A stretch of 64,000 nt of DNA from Pyrenochaeta sp. MPI-SDFR-AT-0127 (GCA_020747015.1 JAGTJM010000002.1:496001-560000), one strand, 5' to 3'; shown: positions 11,037-22,679, counted from the stretch's first letter. Numbers and translations: made by a program. Notes: generated by a model not told the origin, from the letters alone.

Positions 11037-12607
11037 TCAAAGCTCATCCCTCTTCCTAGACGCGGTTTCCCTAGACCTCAGCCTGTACACGCCAACTGAA
11101 TGCCTGGCAATCTCCGCGGTGAATGTACCACTTGGCTCCAGCGTGCCAACTTGGCTACCGATCAATGCCGGGTGAGAGTTCTTGATACCATCCGCATAGC
11201 TGGTTTGTGTAGCATTGAATCTGGTGGTGCTGTTCGCCGGAACCTCTCCAATGGTGCCGTTCAGGATAGCCGCAGCTTCCGCCTCACCCATACGATTCGC
11301 CCACAAGTCATAGATATCCCAGGTCTGCGAAATCTCCGGAGGAGCGCGGTATGCGCCTGCCGTGCGCTCGTCGAAGAAAACTTCGTTCATTGTGACGTTC
11401 ATATTCATTGTTTTGTTTGCGGCGTTAAGAAGGGCAACGATCCGGTCGCCATTGCTGAGCGAGCGGGTCCAGAGAGAGATTTCACCTTCACCGGTCTCGT
11501 CTGGGTCAGTAAAATAGCGCCATACACGCTTGGCTGCTCCAGCTGACGCATCTTGGTTGATCGCAATAATGGCGGGATTTGAATAGATTGCCAGGTTTGC
11601 GGGCGACAAAGTGCCGACGTTTGTGCCGATGAGCAGGGGTGAGGAGTTGATCGCCCACATGCTGAAGTGAACAACATACTCCGAGTCAGTTTGTCCGCCG
11701 TTGCCAATTTCCAACATATCCATATCATTGAAGTAACCGGACATTGTGCGGGAAGTAATCGCGGGCATTTTGTTCAAGATGTTCATTACCGAGCAATGGA
11801 AGCCGGGCCATGCACACCCCACGGCTTCAGTGCATGGGCAGCGATCATCAGGGCGGTTGAAAGAGTCGTAGATATCGCCCGACATACGGCCAGAGTTCGC
11901 AATTCTGTATGCCCAATCGTATGGATCGTCATTGCCCCAGTTGCACATGGCGTACACCATGTCCCGCCCAGTCTGGTTGAGTGCGTCAGACATGACCTTG
12001 TAGCGGTCAAAGGACAGCTTCGGCGTTCCGGATTGGCCTTGGTTGAAGCAATTGTCGTATTTGAGGTAGTCAACACCCCACTCAGCCCAGAGGTCTGCAT
12101 CTTTTTTCTCATAATCGAGCGAGCCAGGAAATCGTCCGCAGGTCAAGACTCCAGCAGAAGAATATATGCCAAATTTGAAGCCGAGAGCGTGAATTTTGTC
12201 GATAACGGTCTTCATGCCACTGGGAAACTTGTTGTCTGGAACCATGTCAGGATGCATCTCCTCTCAAAGGGAGCATAATTCTTACCATCTGCGACCAAGT
12301 AACCACTCTCATTCCTTCCAACAGCCCAACAGTCATCCAGGACGATATAATCGTATCCAGAGTCTCGAAGGCCATAATCGATCATGTCTTGCGCAGTGGT
12401 GAGCAGCAAATTCTCGTCCACGTCGCAATGGAACGCGTTCCAATTGTTCCAACCCATCTGGGGGACGAGGTTGAGTCCATTATAGGAAGATGCTCCAGGG
12501 ATGACAACAACAGGATTCTCGTTACCAGTTTGTCTGCGAACTTGATGGTATGCGGATGACGTCCCGAGTACGAGAGCTGTCGCGGCTGCGAACTTTGAAG
12601 TGACCAT
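11037..12607 (-). CDS. Secreted alpha-galactosidase, GH27 (second, single-module type)
   Basis: This enzyme should release terminal alpha-galactose outside the cell. The exons are 12607-12286 and 12235-11037, giving 506 aa. The 50-bp intron 12285-12236 has GTAAGA, a CTGAC branch site and CAG. It creates the family-typical stretch VADDNKFPSGMK, whereas reading straight through gives a false start at 12257. Residues 1-19 (MVTSKFAAATALVLGTSSA) are the signal peptide. GH27 landmarks are MGWNNWN at 51-57, LDDCW at 90-94, the nucleophile D168 in KYDNC and the acid/base D228 in RMSGDI. After the barrel only a C-terminal beta domain follows. Unlike the gene at 2458 there is no CBM35-like module. A longer frame starts at 12688, but the ATG at 12607 fits the signal peptide. 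Confidence 0.93.
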
Positions 12608-12696
12608 TGTGACTGTATTGCTATGTGTCGATGATGGTGACTCTGCGTGTGTTGAAGCTGCTGTGCTGATAGATATCGAGGTAGCCAAAGTCCGTT

Positions 12697-12704
12697 CTTA
12701 TATC
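12697..12704 (-). promoter_or_regulatory. TATA-like element of the second GH27 gene
   Basis: GATATAAG reads on the minus strand about 90 bp upstream of the ATG at 12607. It is an imperfect match but well placed. Confidence 0.4.
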
Positions 12705-13311
12705 AAGTTTTCCAAGCACTTGTGCCGATGCTCATCTTCTGACCATACCCATCTTGCACCTCTCCGCAACATCGCTGCGACACTCCGCAGCGGCGAACGG
12801 AAGCACCTGGCATTGCCCGAATGAGAAGACTGCCCGCATCGTCGTCATGGCATCCAAAAAGTCAGATGGTCGGTTCCGAGAAACTTTGCGATGATCTGCA
12901 TAGTAGAGCGGGGGAAGGTCCGATTTCGAGTGGCCAACCTATCAGGGTGCTGCTAGCAACATGCATCTGCACCACATGCGGCTTAACCCCACAAAGACAC
13001 AAATGTTGGGCTTGCCAAGCGAGGAATGTTCGGTATTGGCTTGAAGTTGAGGCTCAGAGCCTCATCATGGTCCGGGGAGAGTGAGCGATGAACGGAGACT
13101 AGGCCGCATTGAGAGAAGCATCCGCCATCCGCACGTCTCGTAAACCTCCGATGAAGACTTGGCTTTGCGCCGATGAAGCCTTACCCGCGTCTCTAGTGGA
13201 CAGTTGATTTCGCAGCCGCAATGGATGCCTTACCGGTCGAGTTCCGCGAAGATTTACTGTATAGGGTTGAAGAGTGAATTTGGTTGATCCATTCATGTTA
13301 TCAGAAGGGAT

Positions 13312-13326
13312 CACGTGGATCACGTG
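13312..13326. promoter_or_regulatory. Tandem CACGTG (E-box) pair
   Basis: Two CACGTG hexamers start 9 bp apart (13312 and 13321) inside GATCACGTGGATCACGTGA. CACGTG is the core site of fungal bHLH factors such as Cbf1, Pho4 and SREBP types. The nearest gene start is the GH27 ATG, 0.7 kb away. Which gene it serves is unknown. Confidence 0.45.
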
Positions 13327-14792
13327 ACGAACTTCAAACCCATACCATAACATTGGGATTGTGACGATTGTTCAATATCCCAATCTCTTCTAAGTCAGAA
13401 AGAACCGACAGCCAAAATTTGATCCTCACAAATAAGCACACCAAAAAGCACAGTACAGAGGGTGCTTGACAATCACTTTTTCGACCTACCCCTACAGCAT
13501 ACCTACAGGGAAGAGAGCATTGATAGCTTGGCACGACTTGTTGAACTGACGGAAGTCAGCTAGGACGTGACATGCCTGACGTTCCATGCATAGGAGCTGC
13601 AAATCGCAGGGAAGCCACATTGAAGCGGCTCAATGCGAACTGAACCTGTCGCAACCAGTGGGCCAGGGCCAATCTTAGAAGAAAACTGACCGCTTTTCTG
13701 CGCCGACGCCGCGGCTCTATCACTTGATGTGTCTCCCAAGGCCATACATGGGCCGACAATAATGCGGTTCAGAAGGGGACAAAAGTTTGCTTGGAGAAGA
13801 AGTGTGTAGAATATATTTGATTCCGATGCAAGCAACAAATGGCTGAGATCTGATATTGGGTACGGTGTATTTAGACCGTTCCTAAAACAGCAAAATTACC
13901 AGCCTTTTGAGACAATGACTATTCTAAATGTGTGATTTAGGTGCTTTTCTGAAGTTAGGACCTCCAAAAGATATCACGCCACCCCTGTGGTGTCCGATGC
14001 TCCATCATTCAACGCTCAAACCATCAAGTTCAGAAGCCTCTAGTTTTCGTGAACAATGTCAATACCTCATCTCCTTGCATATCGTTCTTGATAATTGAAA
14101 CAACATGTTCAATACAGAACAGCGAAAATCCTCCCGACGAACACTATCGAATCAGCCTATGCTCATACCCCTTGAGTGACGAAGGAAACACGATGCATCG
14201 TACCGGCATCAAGCGGGATTGTATCCTCAAGCGGGATAGCATCCTACCCATACTTACAATTCACTGCATGGCTGAATTTTGGATATCAGCTCGACTCAAC
14301 GACCTAATCTTTGAGCACGTGAAATACTGTTTGCACGGACAAGATCACGTTGAGTGGTCCGGAGTGATCCGATAGAACTGGACCGAGAATGGTAATCTTG
14401 GCCGCGATTGTGTGAACGGACGGACGACATGCGTCCGACATCCGAGGAGGGAAGAAAGATATATGCAACCACCAGAGCAAGGGTCAACGCATCGTAGCTC
14501 AGTTGTGCTTTCCTTAGTGCATGGCCATGACTTCTCTCCCAGGTGGTGCAATTAGTCTTGCATTGACACATGTACACTGTATATGAAGGAAAATCTATTC
14601 TTAAGGCACTTCTTGGGACTACAGGCTTATTCCTTCTGCATGAAAAGCGCAAAACAATATGAATAAGATACATGAATAGCCATGAAAGCCCATATTTTCC
14701 GGTCCAGGAGATGCAATAACCCAAATGACACATACACTCCTTATCCTACAACCCTTATCGTACATTCCGCAACGATCCATCTCCACTGCCTT

Positions 14793-15065
14793 CTACCTGT
14801 CATTCGCATCGATCTTGTCTGCCTTGTCTTGCTGCCCATCAACCTCGTTCAACTCAATAATCTCCATGCCCCAGCGTTCAAGTTGCTCACGGCAATCCGC
14901 CCATGCCTCATCGTTTCCCTTGAATGAGAAAATGCACGGTGCGTTGGTCGGCCCTTCTTGCGTAGCATTATAGACGTCGTCGCGGGAATATAGTGCTTGG
15001 CGTTGTGCCCGGCAGTGGCCGATTGTGTGGTCGGTTGGGTTTGTTGGTGCGGTAGTTGGCATCAT
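14793..15065 (-). CDS. Small hypothetical protein, about 90 aa
   Basis: The frame is open from 15257, but the first 64 codons are low in coding character, so I start at the double Met near 15065. The protein is hydrophilic and His/Gln-rich at first. It then has a block with two Cys and Trp residues (CIFSFKGNDEAWADCREQ, LERWGMEIIEL) that looks folded, and an acidic tail. There is no signal peptide. I do not recognise it. The gene may be real because the second half has natural composition, but it is short and unsupported by neighbours. Confidence 0.35.
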   Translation of the reverse strand: MMPTTAPTNPTDHTIGHCRAQRQALYSRDDVYNATQEGPTNAPCIFSFKGNDEAWADCREQLERWGMEIIELNEVDGQQDKADKIDANDR

Positions 15066-15611
15066 TTGAAAAGCTCTTCGACGTTGATGGCGTTTGTGTT
15101 CTTGGTATTGGGTTTGGTGTGAATGTTTTAACAAAATTGATGTATATGATGTTGGTGGTTTGCTGTGAATAAAAAGGTCAAACAAAAGCAGGAGTCTTGG
15201 ACGTTTTATGGAATTGAGAGATGAGCAGGCCGTGCGGGTCTCCCTATCATGTCGCATTCATCTCTTCATTACGAGGTACCATGAGGTGTACTGCCACAGT
15301 GGTGTTGCGTGTTTATTGTTAGGAGGTAGTGGTGAGATCCTGAGGTGGTGCCACCGACGTCTCAGCCTCATCAACACGAGATCCAGGAACGCAATGCCGA
15401 AACAATTTGGCAATAGACCGCAATTCGCACCGAAATTTTATTTCTCGATTAAAAGCTAATACGTCATTGAATCTAGACGCAGGGACTGAGCAGCATGTAA
15501 CTATGGGTATCCTTGAAATCCGACTAAAAGATTAAAACGAACGATCAGAAAAGACGGAACATGAGAGTAAGAAAGAGAAGGTGACGAAGAAATTGCCGCT
15601 TATTTGACGTG
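15066..15611. other. Intergenic region
   Basis: I see nothing here beyond the 5' flank of the small gene and the 3' flank of the caspase-like gene. Confidence 0.45.
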
Positions 15612-17120
15612 TTAAGCGTCGTACTCGAAACGAGATGAGTCTGACACCGGAGGCGACAGTGGTTGCGACGGCTTGAGGTTCCGCCTCTTTGCGTCTGGTA
15701 TGAACTCGTCGCCTTCGAACGTGCGCTTCTGTGGCGAGTTCGCCGAATCAATTTCCATCGCCTCAGAAGATGAAACATCACCCTTCCTCTGCAAATTCTC
15801 TTTTCTCTTCTTTATGACGTTTCTCCACTGCCTTATAACGATCATGGCGAGCGCAACATGTTCAAAATGTGGTCTTGGTGGTGCGGGTTTGATGCCAAGC
15901 CAGTCAATCTTTCTCAAGCCTACCAAAGGCTTGTTCTGGAATGCTTTGGCCAGTGTGCGAATCATGAACTCGATCTGTTCCTTCCCCAGCACCGTATCTC
16001 GGAGGCCAAAACGCAAGGTCAAGTATCCATTTGGTGAGAGCTTATATGCTGACTGACGAAGTGCTTCTTTCTTCTCCGTCTCCGATTTCAGTGGTGCGAG
16101 GAAGATGTGGGATTCGGTGGACTGAGTTGACTGGACGCGGGACCAGACATGGGAGGGTGTGTCGGACCGGCGCTTGTCGATTAGGATGCGTTGGTTGAGA
16201 CTATCGGTAGAGAAAGGACGGTCGCCGTACTCTTGGAGGAGCGCGCCCAAGGCATCTATGAGCGCTCGTGTGTATGAGTATTCGCCCGGGGAAGCTGTTG
16301 TCTGATCAATTGAGCAGGCACTGAGCAGTTCGAATTTCTTCGTCTCCGCTTTGCCAGATTTGACGAGGTTGCTAGAGTAGCATGTGTCAAGGATGGTCAG
16401 GACATCGCCCTCGACCTCCTCATCTTTGAGTTTCTCCTCAACCTTGTTCCAGTTGCAGCGAGCAATTTGGTTGCCATCCACGGACGATGGGTTCCGGCTC
16501 GCTGTGAGTTCCAACACTTTCTTGTCATCATGGTAGATGCCATGGCCCGTGTAGTACAACACAAGAAGGTTTCGTCGTCCGTCATAGTCTCGAATGAAGT
16601 CGCTAACGTGGCTGTTCAGCTGGTGTTGAGGCTTTTTATCAATGTTCAACTCGATGGTCTTCGTGTGGTAGTGGAAACGGTCTCTGAAGAGAGCCTCAAG
16701 TTCATATGTCTGGATGATTGGTTAGAGCGCGATATGGGTCAGGGAGTATCCTTTTGTGCACACCTCTTTCCCAGTCTTGAGCTCGTCCAGATCGTCTGCC
16801 CATTTGATCAACAGCACCGAAACCTTGAAGTATTCGTCCCACAGATTCCAGCTTTTTGGGCTGGCCTTTTCCCACCATTCTTGCATCTGGACCGCACGCT
16901 CCTGGTCTGCAACATCCTCCGGACTCAGCTGGCTTTGCACGGCGGCTTCAGTGTTCTGCGAGCAAGACGCGCCATGCTCCGGCTCATCGTCGATGGACTG
17001 GATTCGAATATCGGCATGGACGACCTTGTTGGAGAGTGGATTCAGATTGCGCGTGGGAGCAAGTTCGGCTGCCATTGCTGCCTCAACGATGCGTGTCGTA
17101 GCACTGGTGGAAAGCGCCAT
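15612..17120 (-). CDS. Caspase-domain (peptidase C14-like) protein, 484 aa
   Basis: Two exons, 17120-16764 and 16709-15612, are joined over a 54-bp intron with a CTAAC branch site. Residues 1-119 form a hydrophilic N-terminal region without a known domain. The caspase p20-like domain follows, with the catalytic His175 in YYTGHG and Cys229 in LDTCYSS, both in the expected strand-end positions. A basic region (about 400-460, KKRKENLQRK and KRR) suggests nuclear targeting or nucleic-acid contact. The cleavage specificity cannot be read. Metacaspases usually carry a Pro/Gln-rich prodomain, which is absent, so this is better called a caspase-like protein than a metacaspase. It is divergent from the small gene at 17716. 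Confidence 0.85.
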
Positions 17121-17715
17121 TGGTTACGGGGGAGTCGAGGCTGCGAGGCCGATGGTGTTCGCAGGACGAGGCCATGATGACGGAAGCAGTTCACTGCCCG
17201 TTCCTTTCAGCCCCCATATTGGAATGGGACATGCGACACGGCTTGGGCAGAGTGGAGTAAGCGATGCAGTGCCCAGCCCAGCCAATCAGCGCTGAGTAAA
17301 CTCCGAATCTCACGATTTGGGGGCCAATACCGTGCTTGCACCACCATCTCGAACTTGCCCATGCAGGATCTCCATGGCGCTTGATGCGGAGCCCTAATTA
17401 CCGGTACGGCGAACACGTCGAGTCGGATCAATGGTCTCCACGGCTGGCCCCAATGGCGACAGGGCGGGCCGTCGCGTGGTGCTGCTTAACCCTAAGCAAC
17501 CACTCCTCGCAGCGGCTGTGCAAGATATGAGCCCCCCACCAGGATCACACCGGTCGCAGTTGAGGGTGCCTGGGGCTTGCATCACCCACATCATCTGAGA
17601 GGCCTGCAACACCTGGTCTCCGTATAATAGCAACAGCCTTCTCGTCCTCGAGGGGCACAATTCAGAAGGCTGTCAAATTACGCCTGCATCTCTGCCGCTT
17701 CACGTCTGCAGCACC
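17121..17715. other. Divergent promoter region, caspase-like gene and small plus-strand gene
   Basis: This 595-bp, GC-rich spacer lies between two divergently transcribed genes. No frame in it is convincing. Confidence 0.45.
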
Positions 17716-18156
17716 ATGACCACGAATGATCTCGAGACCAGCCCTGCTCCGGAGGCTAATGTAAGTCGTGCCAGACTGAGACCTCTGCCACACAAGGCTG
17801 ACGAAGAGGCACAGAACGAGTACATGGACACGTCCCCAGAAGACGCAATTCCTGCCGTAAAGTCGACCGTCACCATAGACCCCAACGCGCCTCTTGTAAG
17901 TTACTCGGCTGCTCTGACACACCCGGGTTCTGATGGTGCACAGCAAAATGCGCGCTTCTCTAGAGGCAACCTTGTGCACATGTCACAAATCTTGAACGGG
18001 CAAAGAATCAAGGGTGTCTTCACAATCGACGCATTGCAATACAACAGCAGAGGCGATTACGTGGAATATCAGCTGCGCGACGCGCTCACCGAACAGCTGC
18101 ATAGGAATGGTGCCTGGATCCGGGAGAAGGATCTGAAGCTGGACAGGCGTGGCTGA
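17716..18156 (+). CDS. Small conserved-looking hypothetical protein, 112 or 146 aa
   Basis: The frame from ATG 17716 is open for 146 codons without splicing. Two stretches inside it have full intron signals: 17761-17814 (GTAAGT, CTGAC, CAG; 54 bp) and 17896-17943 (GTAAGT, CTGAC, CAG; 48 bp). Both are multiples of three and stop-free, so spliced (112 aa) and unspliced products share the same frame and C-terminus. I think the spliced form is the main product. The C-terminal 65 residues (FSRGNLVHMSQILNGQRIKG onward) look globular and end in a basic tail. There is no signal peptide or known domain, and the function is unknown. Confidence 0.55.
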   Translation: MTTNDLETSPAPEANVSRARLRPLPHKADEEAQNEYMDTSPEDAIPAVKSTVTIDPNAPLVSYSAALTHPGSDGAQQNARFSRGNLVHMSQILNGQRIKGVFTIDALQYNSRGDYVEYQLRDALTEQLHRNGAWIREKDLKLDRRG

Positions 18157-18452
18157 GAAGTGCAACACTGCCTGTGGCTGTGTTGACCGGAAGTCACAGG
18201 CAGACTCATACGGACCAATGAGTCGACGGCGCCTATATGTTGGGGGCTGAGGTCTCGGAGTAGAGTGTTCCTTTCCCTGCACACCTCACTTTCCGATACT
18301 ACATAGAGGGCACATTCGCCACAGCTTGTTTAGCCACAGTTCTTTCTTAATGTCAATGTGATCGGTTGTTGAGTTTGCGCAAACATCCTTCGTGCTCTTC
18401 CTTCTTCGCTCGAGTCATTGCTGTGTGCAGCTCGCACTTACAGCCCTCGAGA

Positions 18453-20089
18453 ATGGCCCCTCCTCGTGCGCTGACCGGTGATACCTTTTCAGACGAGAAG
18501 CCTCCCCAGTCACCAGTATCTCCTACGAACACGGATGCTACATTGACGGAAGACGGCATCAATCAAATTACAGGCGGTGAATGTTTGGCAGCACGGCCGT
18601 CATCGCTTAAATACTCTGTCGATATTGAGAGTGCACAGCCTCGTAGGTGATCCCAAGCATCCATTTTGGACCCCAAACCAAATCATTCGGCATTAGCGAT
18701 GCCAGAGCGCCAGTTTTCGAGAGTCATTCTCACCCACTGTGCTCTGTTCACACTGAACGATAATACTGCAATTGTCTTGGCGGCTGGGGGCTAGAATGCG
18801 CTCAGTATCAGACTGAATTACAACTAAGACAGTCTCAGAGAACCAAAAGAAACGACCCAAACTTCTACGCAGAATAACAAGTTCCTTTACGTCCGAGCCA
18901 GATCCCCAGGCTGTGACTGAAAATAAGACACGAAAATGTAAGCTTCTCACACCCTCAGCCCCTCGCATAAACTCACAATGATGCAGTGGAAAATACTCCA
19001 AATGGCTTCCCTCGTCTTGCAGCCTTCCAATCTAGCGAAACAAACTTCGCTTTGTACCGATCATTCAGCTATCTGCACTCTCGCGTATTGCTTGACTTAC
19101 AAGATGAAATCACAAGTTTAGAATCAGAGCTTGATGATGCAGACTGGGATGATTTCGACGAAGATCCAGAACGACTGAGGAGTAGAGGGGTTGATTTGGA
19201 TACGACTGCCGACAGAGAAAGCACTCGCACCCGAAGCGTGATATTAAAGGAGATTCGAGAGAAACTAGTAGAGTACGGTAAGTTGGCTCCTCGAAGCCAC
19301 AAACATTGTTGTTCAATCTTGGAGTGTGGGAACTGATCGCGCTGCAGATGAAGTTCTTATCAAGGCGCGAACCCTTGAATCATTCCAGAAGCCATCGGAC
19401 CGCAACTATCGCAGCGTTCGACGATACCATCACAACAACAAGCCATTAGGAGACGCTGAGATGGACTCAATACGCAGCAAAGAAGACATTGTGAGCCTAC
19501 ACAACGGCCGAGAGTGGGCCACTTTCGACGGTGGTGTAGAGACCATGATTGGTCAAGTTGACCACTTCTTGCAAAAGGTGTTCAGGTGTGAGACGCCGCC
19601 GCTACAAGTAAGTGCAAGAACACGCTGTGCACATCTCGCGTTGCTGACTTCGTTTACCAGAAGTATTTCCGCACACCTGAACTGAGAGATAAAACTACAA
19701 ACTCCTACATCTCCTTTTACAGTAGTAGCCGCATCGACAAGCTCGTCAATATCCTCATCACATTCGTCATCTTCATACTACTCATCATCCCAGTCGTCAC
19801 CATGTACTACCTTACCAGCACAGCCATACACGCCGACACGTCTGAGCCTTCTTCAAACAGCAGCACATCTACAAGTAAACCAAATGGTACTGGCTCTATT
19901 GGTACAGTGGGTATTAACAACAGGGATACCATTAATGCAGTTGGTGTGTTGATAGTCTTTACGCTGCTATTCAGTGCAGCGATGAGTATGTTGACGAAAG
20001 CGGCACGGCATGAGTTATTTGCCGCTAGTGCTGCGTATTGTGCGATCTTGGTGGTGTTCATTGGAAACTTTACTGGCCCAGGGAATTAG
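18453..20089 (+). CDS. DUF6594-type membrane protein
   Basis: Five exons can be joined in phase: 18453-18646, 18873-18937, 18987-19277, 19348-19607 and 19661-20089, for 412 aa. The last three exons are secure. The first junction uses a weak GTGATC donor and is less certain. The N-terminal part is Ser/Pro-rich. The family block follows: FPRLAAFQSSE, SYLHSRVLLDLQDEI with coiled-coil character, and an acidic DADWDDFDEDPE stretch. The C-terminus has three hydrophobic membrane segments (LITFVIFILLIIPVV; VLIVFTLLFSAAMSML; YCAILVVFIGNFTGPGN), the arrangement typical of fungal DUF6594 proteins. Its role is unknown. Such proteins are abundant in filamentous ascomycetes. Confidence 0.8.
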
Positions 20090-21064
20090 CATTGGTATTC
20101 ACGTATATATCATGATAATGAGTTCCACATCTTCGTGTTCTGGGCACAACAAACTGGAATTGAACAATAGGGACGACACGCTTTATCGTACCGACTCTAA
20201 CTGTTATGACCAGGCGTTGCAGTATGTTTGTGTGCTGTCATACATATTCGAAGTGATGCCGACAGGCCACACAGAAAGCTGAGACCATACATGCTTCGAT
20301 ATTCTAAGGATATGCGTTACGAATCTCGATATAAAACTTGGGTAAGTACTGGCCTTGGGTTTATCTACTACAGCAGCTACATCACAAGGGTTGTTTCAAT
20401 ATAGCCAACTCGATGCACCCTCCTACCAACTCTCACTAATATGCTAAATCTTCACCGATTGGGCATTTGAGAGGGAACGATTGCAAGTGCGTTCAATACG
20501 CGCAGCTAGGACGCAAGCGAGATGTAAGCCCTAGCACGGAAGCACAGATCCGTTTCATTCGCAGAACGAGCTCCTCGGAAGCATCCATAGGGCAAGAAAA
20601 AGTTCGTCAATCCAAAGCTGTTACAGCTAGTACGACCGAACAGCGCTTATATGAGTCATACTTGAAAGTGTGCGCCTACAAGCTACACAGGTGCCTGATT
20701 TGCCAACGAATACAGGGACCGGTGCGAGAGAGTTGACATTCGCGAAGCTGACCCGTTCACGAGAAGACTCTTGAATCGAACCCCAATGCAATCCTCTACT
20801 ATGTATCTGGGTGGCGTGGGCTATAGAGAAGAGGTTATTTAGATGACCCAATTTCATACCCAGTGTTTCTCGCTTGCCCTCAAACGCGTTTGGCGGACTG
20901 CATCGATCCTTTCCATATCTGGAAGACTCTGATTAACAATCCTGCGTCTTCTCATGGTTTGGTGCTGTGAGATACATGTCAGCACGATGCGGTATATCCT
21001 GACGCATTTCGCTCAAAACATCATGCACTCATAGATCTATGCCTCGTCGTGCTCGTACAAAAGT
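20090..21064. other. Intergenic region
   Basis: This is nearly 1 kb without a credible frame on either strand. The 89-codon plus frame at 20467 lacks any family feature. Confidence 0.45.
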
Positions 21065-22679
21065 ATGGCTTCCTTATTGAAATGGTGGTTTGCAAGCAGT
21101 AAACCAACCACACCCGAACGCATACCTACGGATACAGTAATACCGCTTAATCGTTATGATGATTCTCGGGCCAACAGAAATATCTCTATAGGGTTCACTA
21201 TGCAGTTCGACAGTGTTCTGGACGCAGAAAGGCTCTCCAGCGCTCTGTGGACACTGCTTGAAAGACCAGGATGGAGAAAACTAGGCGCAAGATTGAGATT
21301 GAATGTAGACATCTTCGAAACTTGCTGGTAATGCCCACAACTGAATCCATATACAGGAAAGCGATAAGCTCGAATACCACATACCAGCTCAGTACACAAA
21401 AGACCGTCCACCGATAAATTACACCCATGAATCACATGACATGTCACTCTCGCAACATCCCATTGGCGCCAAATTCCCACGCGCGAATGGATCACTGCAA
21501 GTTATCGGTGATCTGGAACCTCTCCGTGATATTACTATACCCAAGAACAACACTACTGTGCTCGCTGACTGGATATACACGGACAAGGCACAACTAGGTC
21601 TGCACATTGTCAACTTTACCGACGCAACCCTCGTGACGCTGACATGGATGCACACGCTCCTCGACGCCATGGGGAGGCATGCATTGTTGAAAGCATGGAC
21701 CGCAGTACTCGATGGGCGGGAGGACGATGTACCCGAATTCTGGGGCTATGACTTTGATCCTTTGGAGAAGCTAGGAGCACCAGGGGTCAGGCAGGCAGCC
21801 AGCGCCACTGAGAGTGCGAAAGAGGACGAGTTTGTTCTGAAAGATCAACAAGTCAAAGGCTGGAATCTGTACAAATTCATATTCAACCACAAGTGTGAGT
21901 CATTCTTCTACCCCAACGAGGAAACCCGCATCCTCGTCATGCCGGCATCTTACTTCGCCACCCTCAAGAAGCGCGCGTTGCAGGATCTAGAATCCGCAGA
22001 CACCTCGCTCCTCACCATGAGCTTTAAGGATCCCAAGAATCCCAAACCGTTCATCTCTGACGGCGACATCCTCTGCGCCTGGCTAACACGCCTCATGGCA
22101 AGCTCAAACCCGTCTATTCTGGCCTCTCCAGGGTCCCGTACCATACACATTTTAAACGCATTCGGGATGCGGGATCTTCTCAGCAATACGGCTCCGCAGC
22201 TCATTCCGCGGGGGACCGCGTACATAGGAAACTGCGTTTCAGCAATGCATACCTTTCTCTCGCAACAGGACTTTCTCTCCCTCCCGCTCGGCCACCTTGC
22301 CGCACATTTCCGCCGCGATCTGGTCCTCCAGGGAACGCGTGCACAGGTCGAAGCTAACCAGGCTTTAGCGAAAGCGAATGGAGGGCAGCAGATCCTCTAT
22401 GGTGATGGAGATATGGCGATGATGGTGTTTTCGAACTGGCTCAAGGCAAAATTCTTCGATACGGATTTCTCTCCAGCAATTGTGAAGGATGGTGGGAAGG
22501 GGGCGGGGAAAGGTAAGCCAGTATATATTCATGTGCATGGCACGATAGGGAAGGGGGCTGCAGTGAGGGGCACGGGGAGTTGTGTGGGGAAGGATGCGGA
22601 GGGTAATTTGTGGCTTGGAGCGGTTCTGCGGAAGGAGTGTGTTGAGGGGTTTGTGAAGGCCGTTGAAGGCATGCGTTAG
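21065..22679 (+). CDS. HXXXD-type acyltransferase (trichothecene acetyltransferase-like transferase family)
   Basis: Two exons, 21065-21304 and 21357-22679, are joined in phase over a 52-bp intron and give 520 aa. The protein has the fungal transferase-family pattern. The catalytic motif HTLLD is at 179-183 within TWMHTLLDAMG, preceded by beta-strand-rich sequence. The later FSNWLKAKFFDTDF takes the place of the structural DFGWG-type motif of BAHD and trichothecene O-acetyltransferase relatives. It should transfer an acyl group from CoA to a hydroxyl or amine of a small molecule. The acceptor is unknown. It lacks a signal peptide, so it is probably cytosolic. No other secondary-metabolism gene is adjacent, and the P450 is 13 kb away and separated by unrelated genes. 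Confidence 0.85.

Larger units (their letters stand above)
12608..14792. other. 2.2-kb region without a supported gene
   Basis: All open frames here are short, overlap on both strands and lack family motifs. The region holds the GH27 promoter, the E-box pair at 13312-13326, and a short direct repeat of TCAAGCGGGAT at about 14210-14245. Confidence 0.5.

Noticed and set aside
11100..12278. Plus-strand frames of 148 and 203 codons
   Set aside because: They are antisense to the second GH27 gene, whose minus-strand coding is certain from its active-site motifs.
15612..16649. Shorter caspase-like protein starting at 16649
   Set aside because: That codon is TTG; the true reading joins upstream over a 54-bp intron to an exon starting at ATG 17120.
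20770..20800. Possible minus-strand tRNA from GGTTCGATTC
   Set aside because: T-stem pairing fails and no cloverleaf can be drawn.
5964..22679. Secondary-metabolite cluster combining the P450 and the HXXXD acyltransferase
   Set aside because: No backbone synthase, prenyltransferase, transporter or cluster regulator lies between or beside them, and they are 13 kb apart with unrelated genes between.
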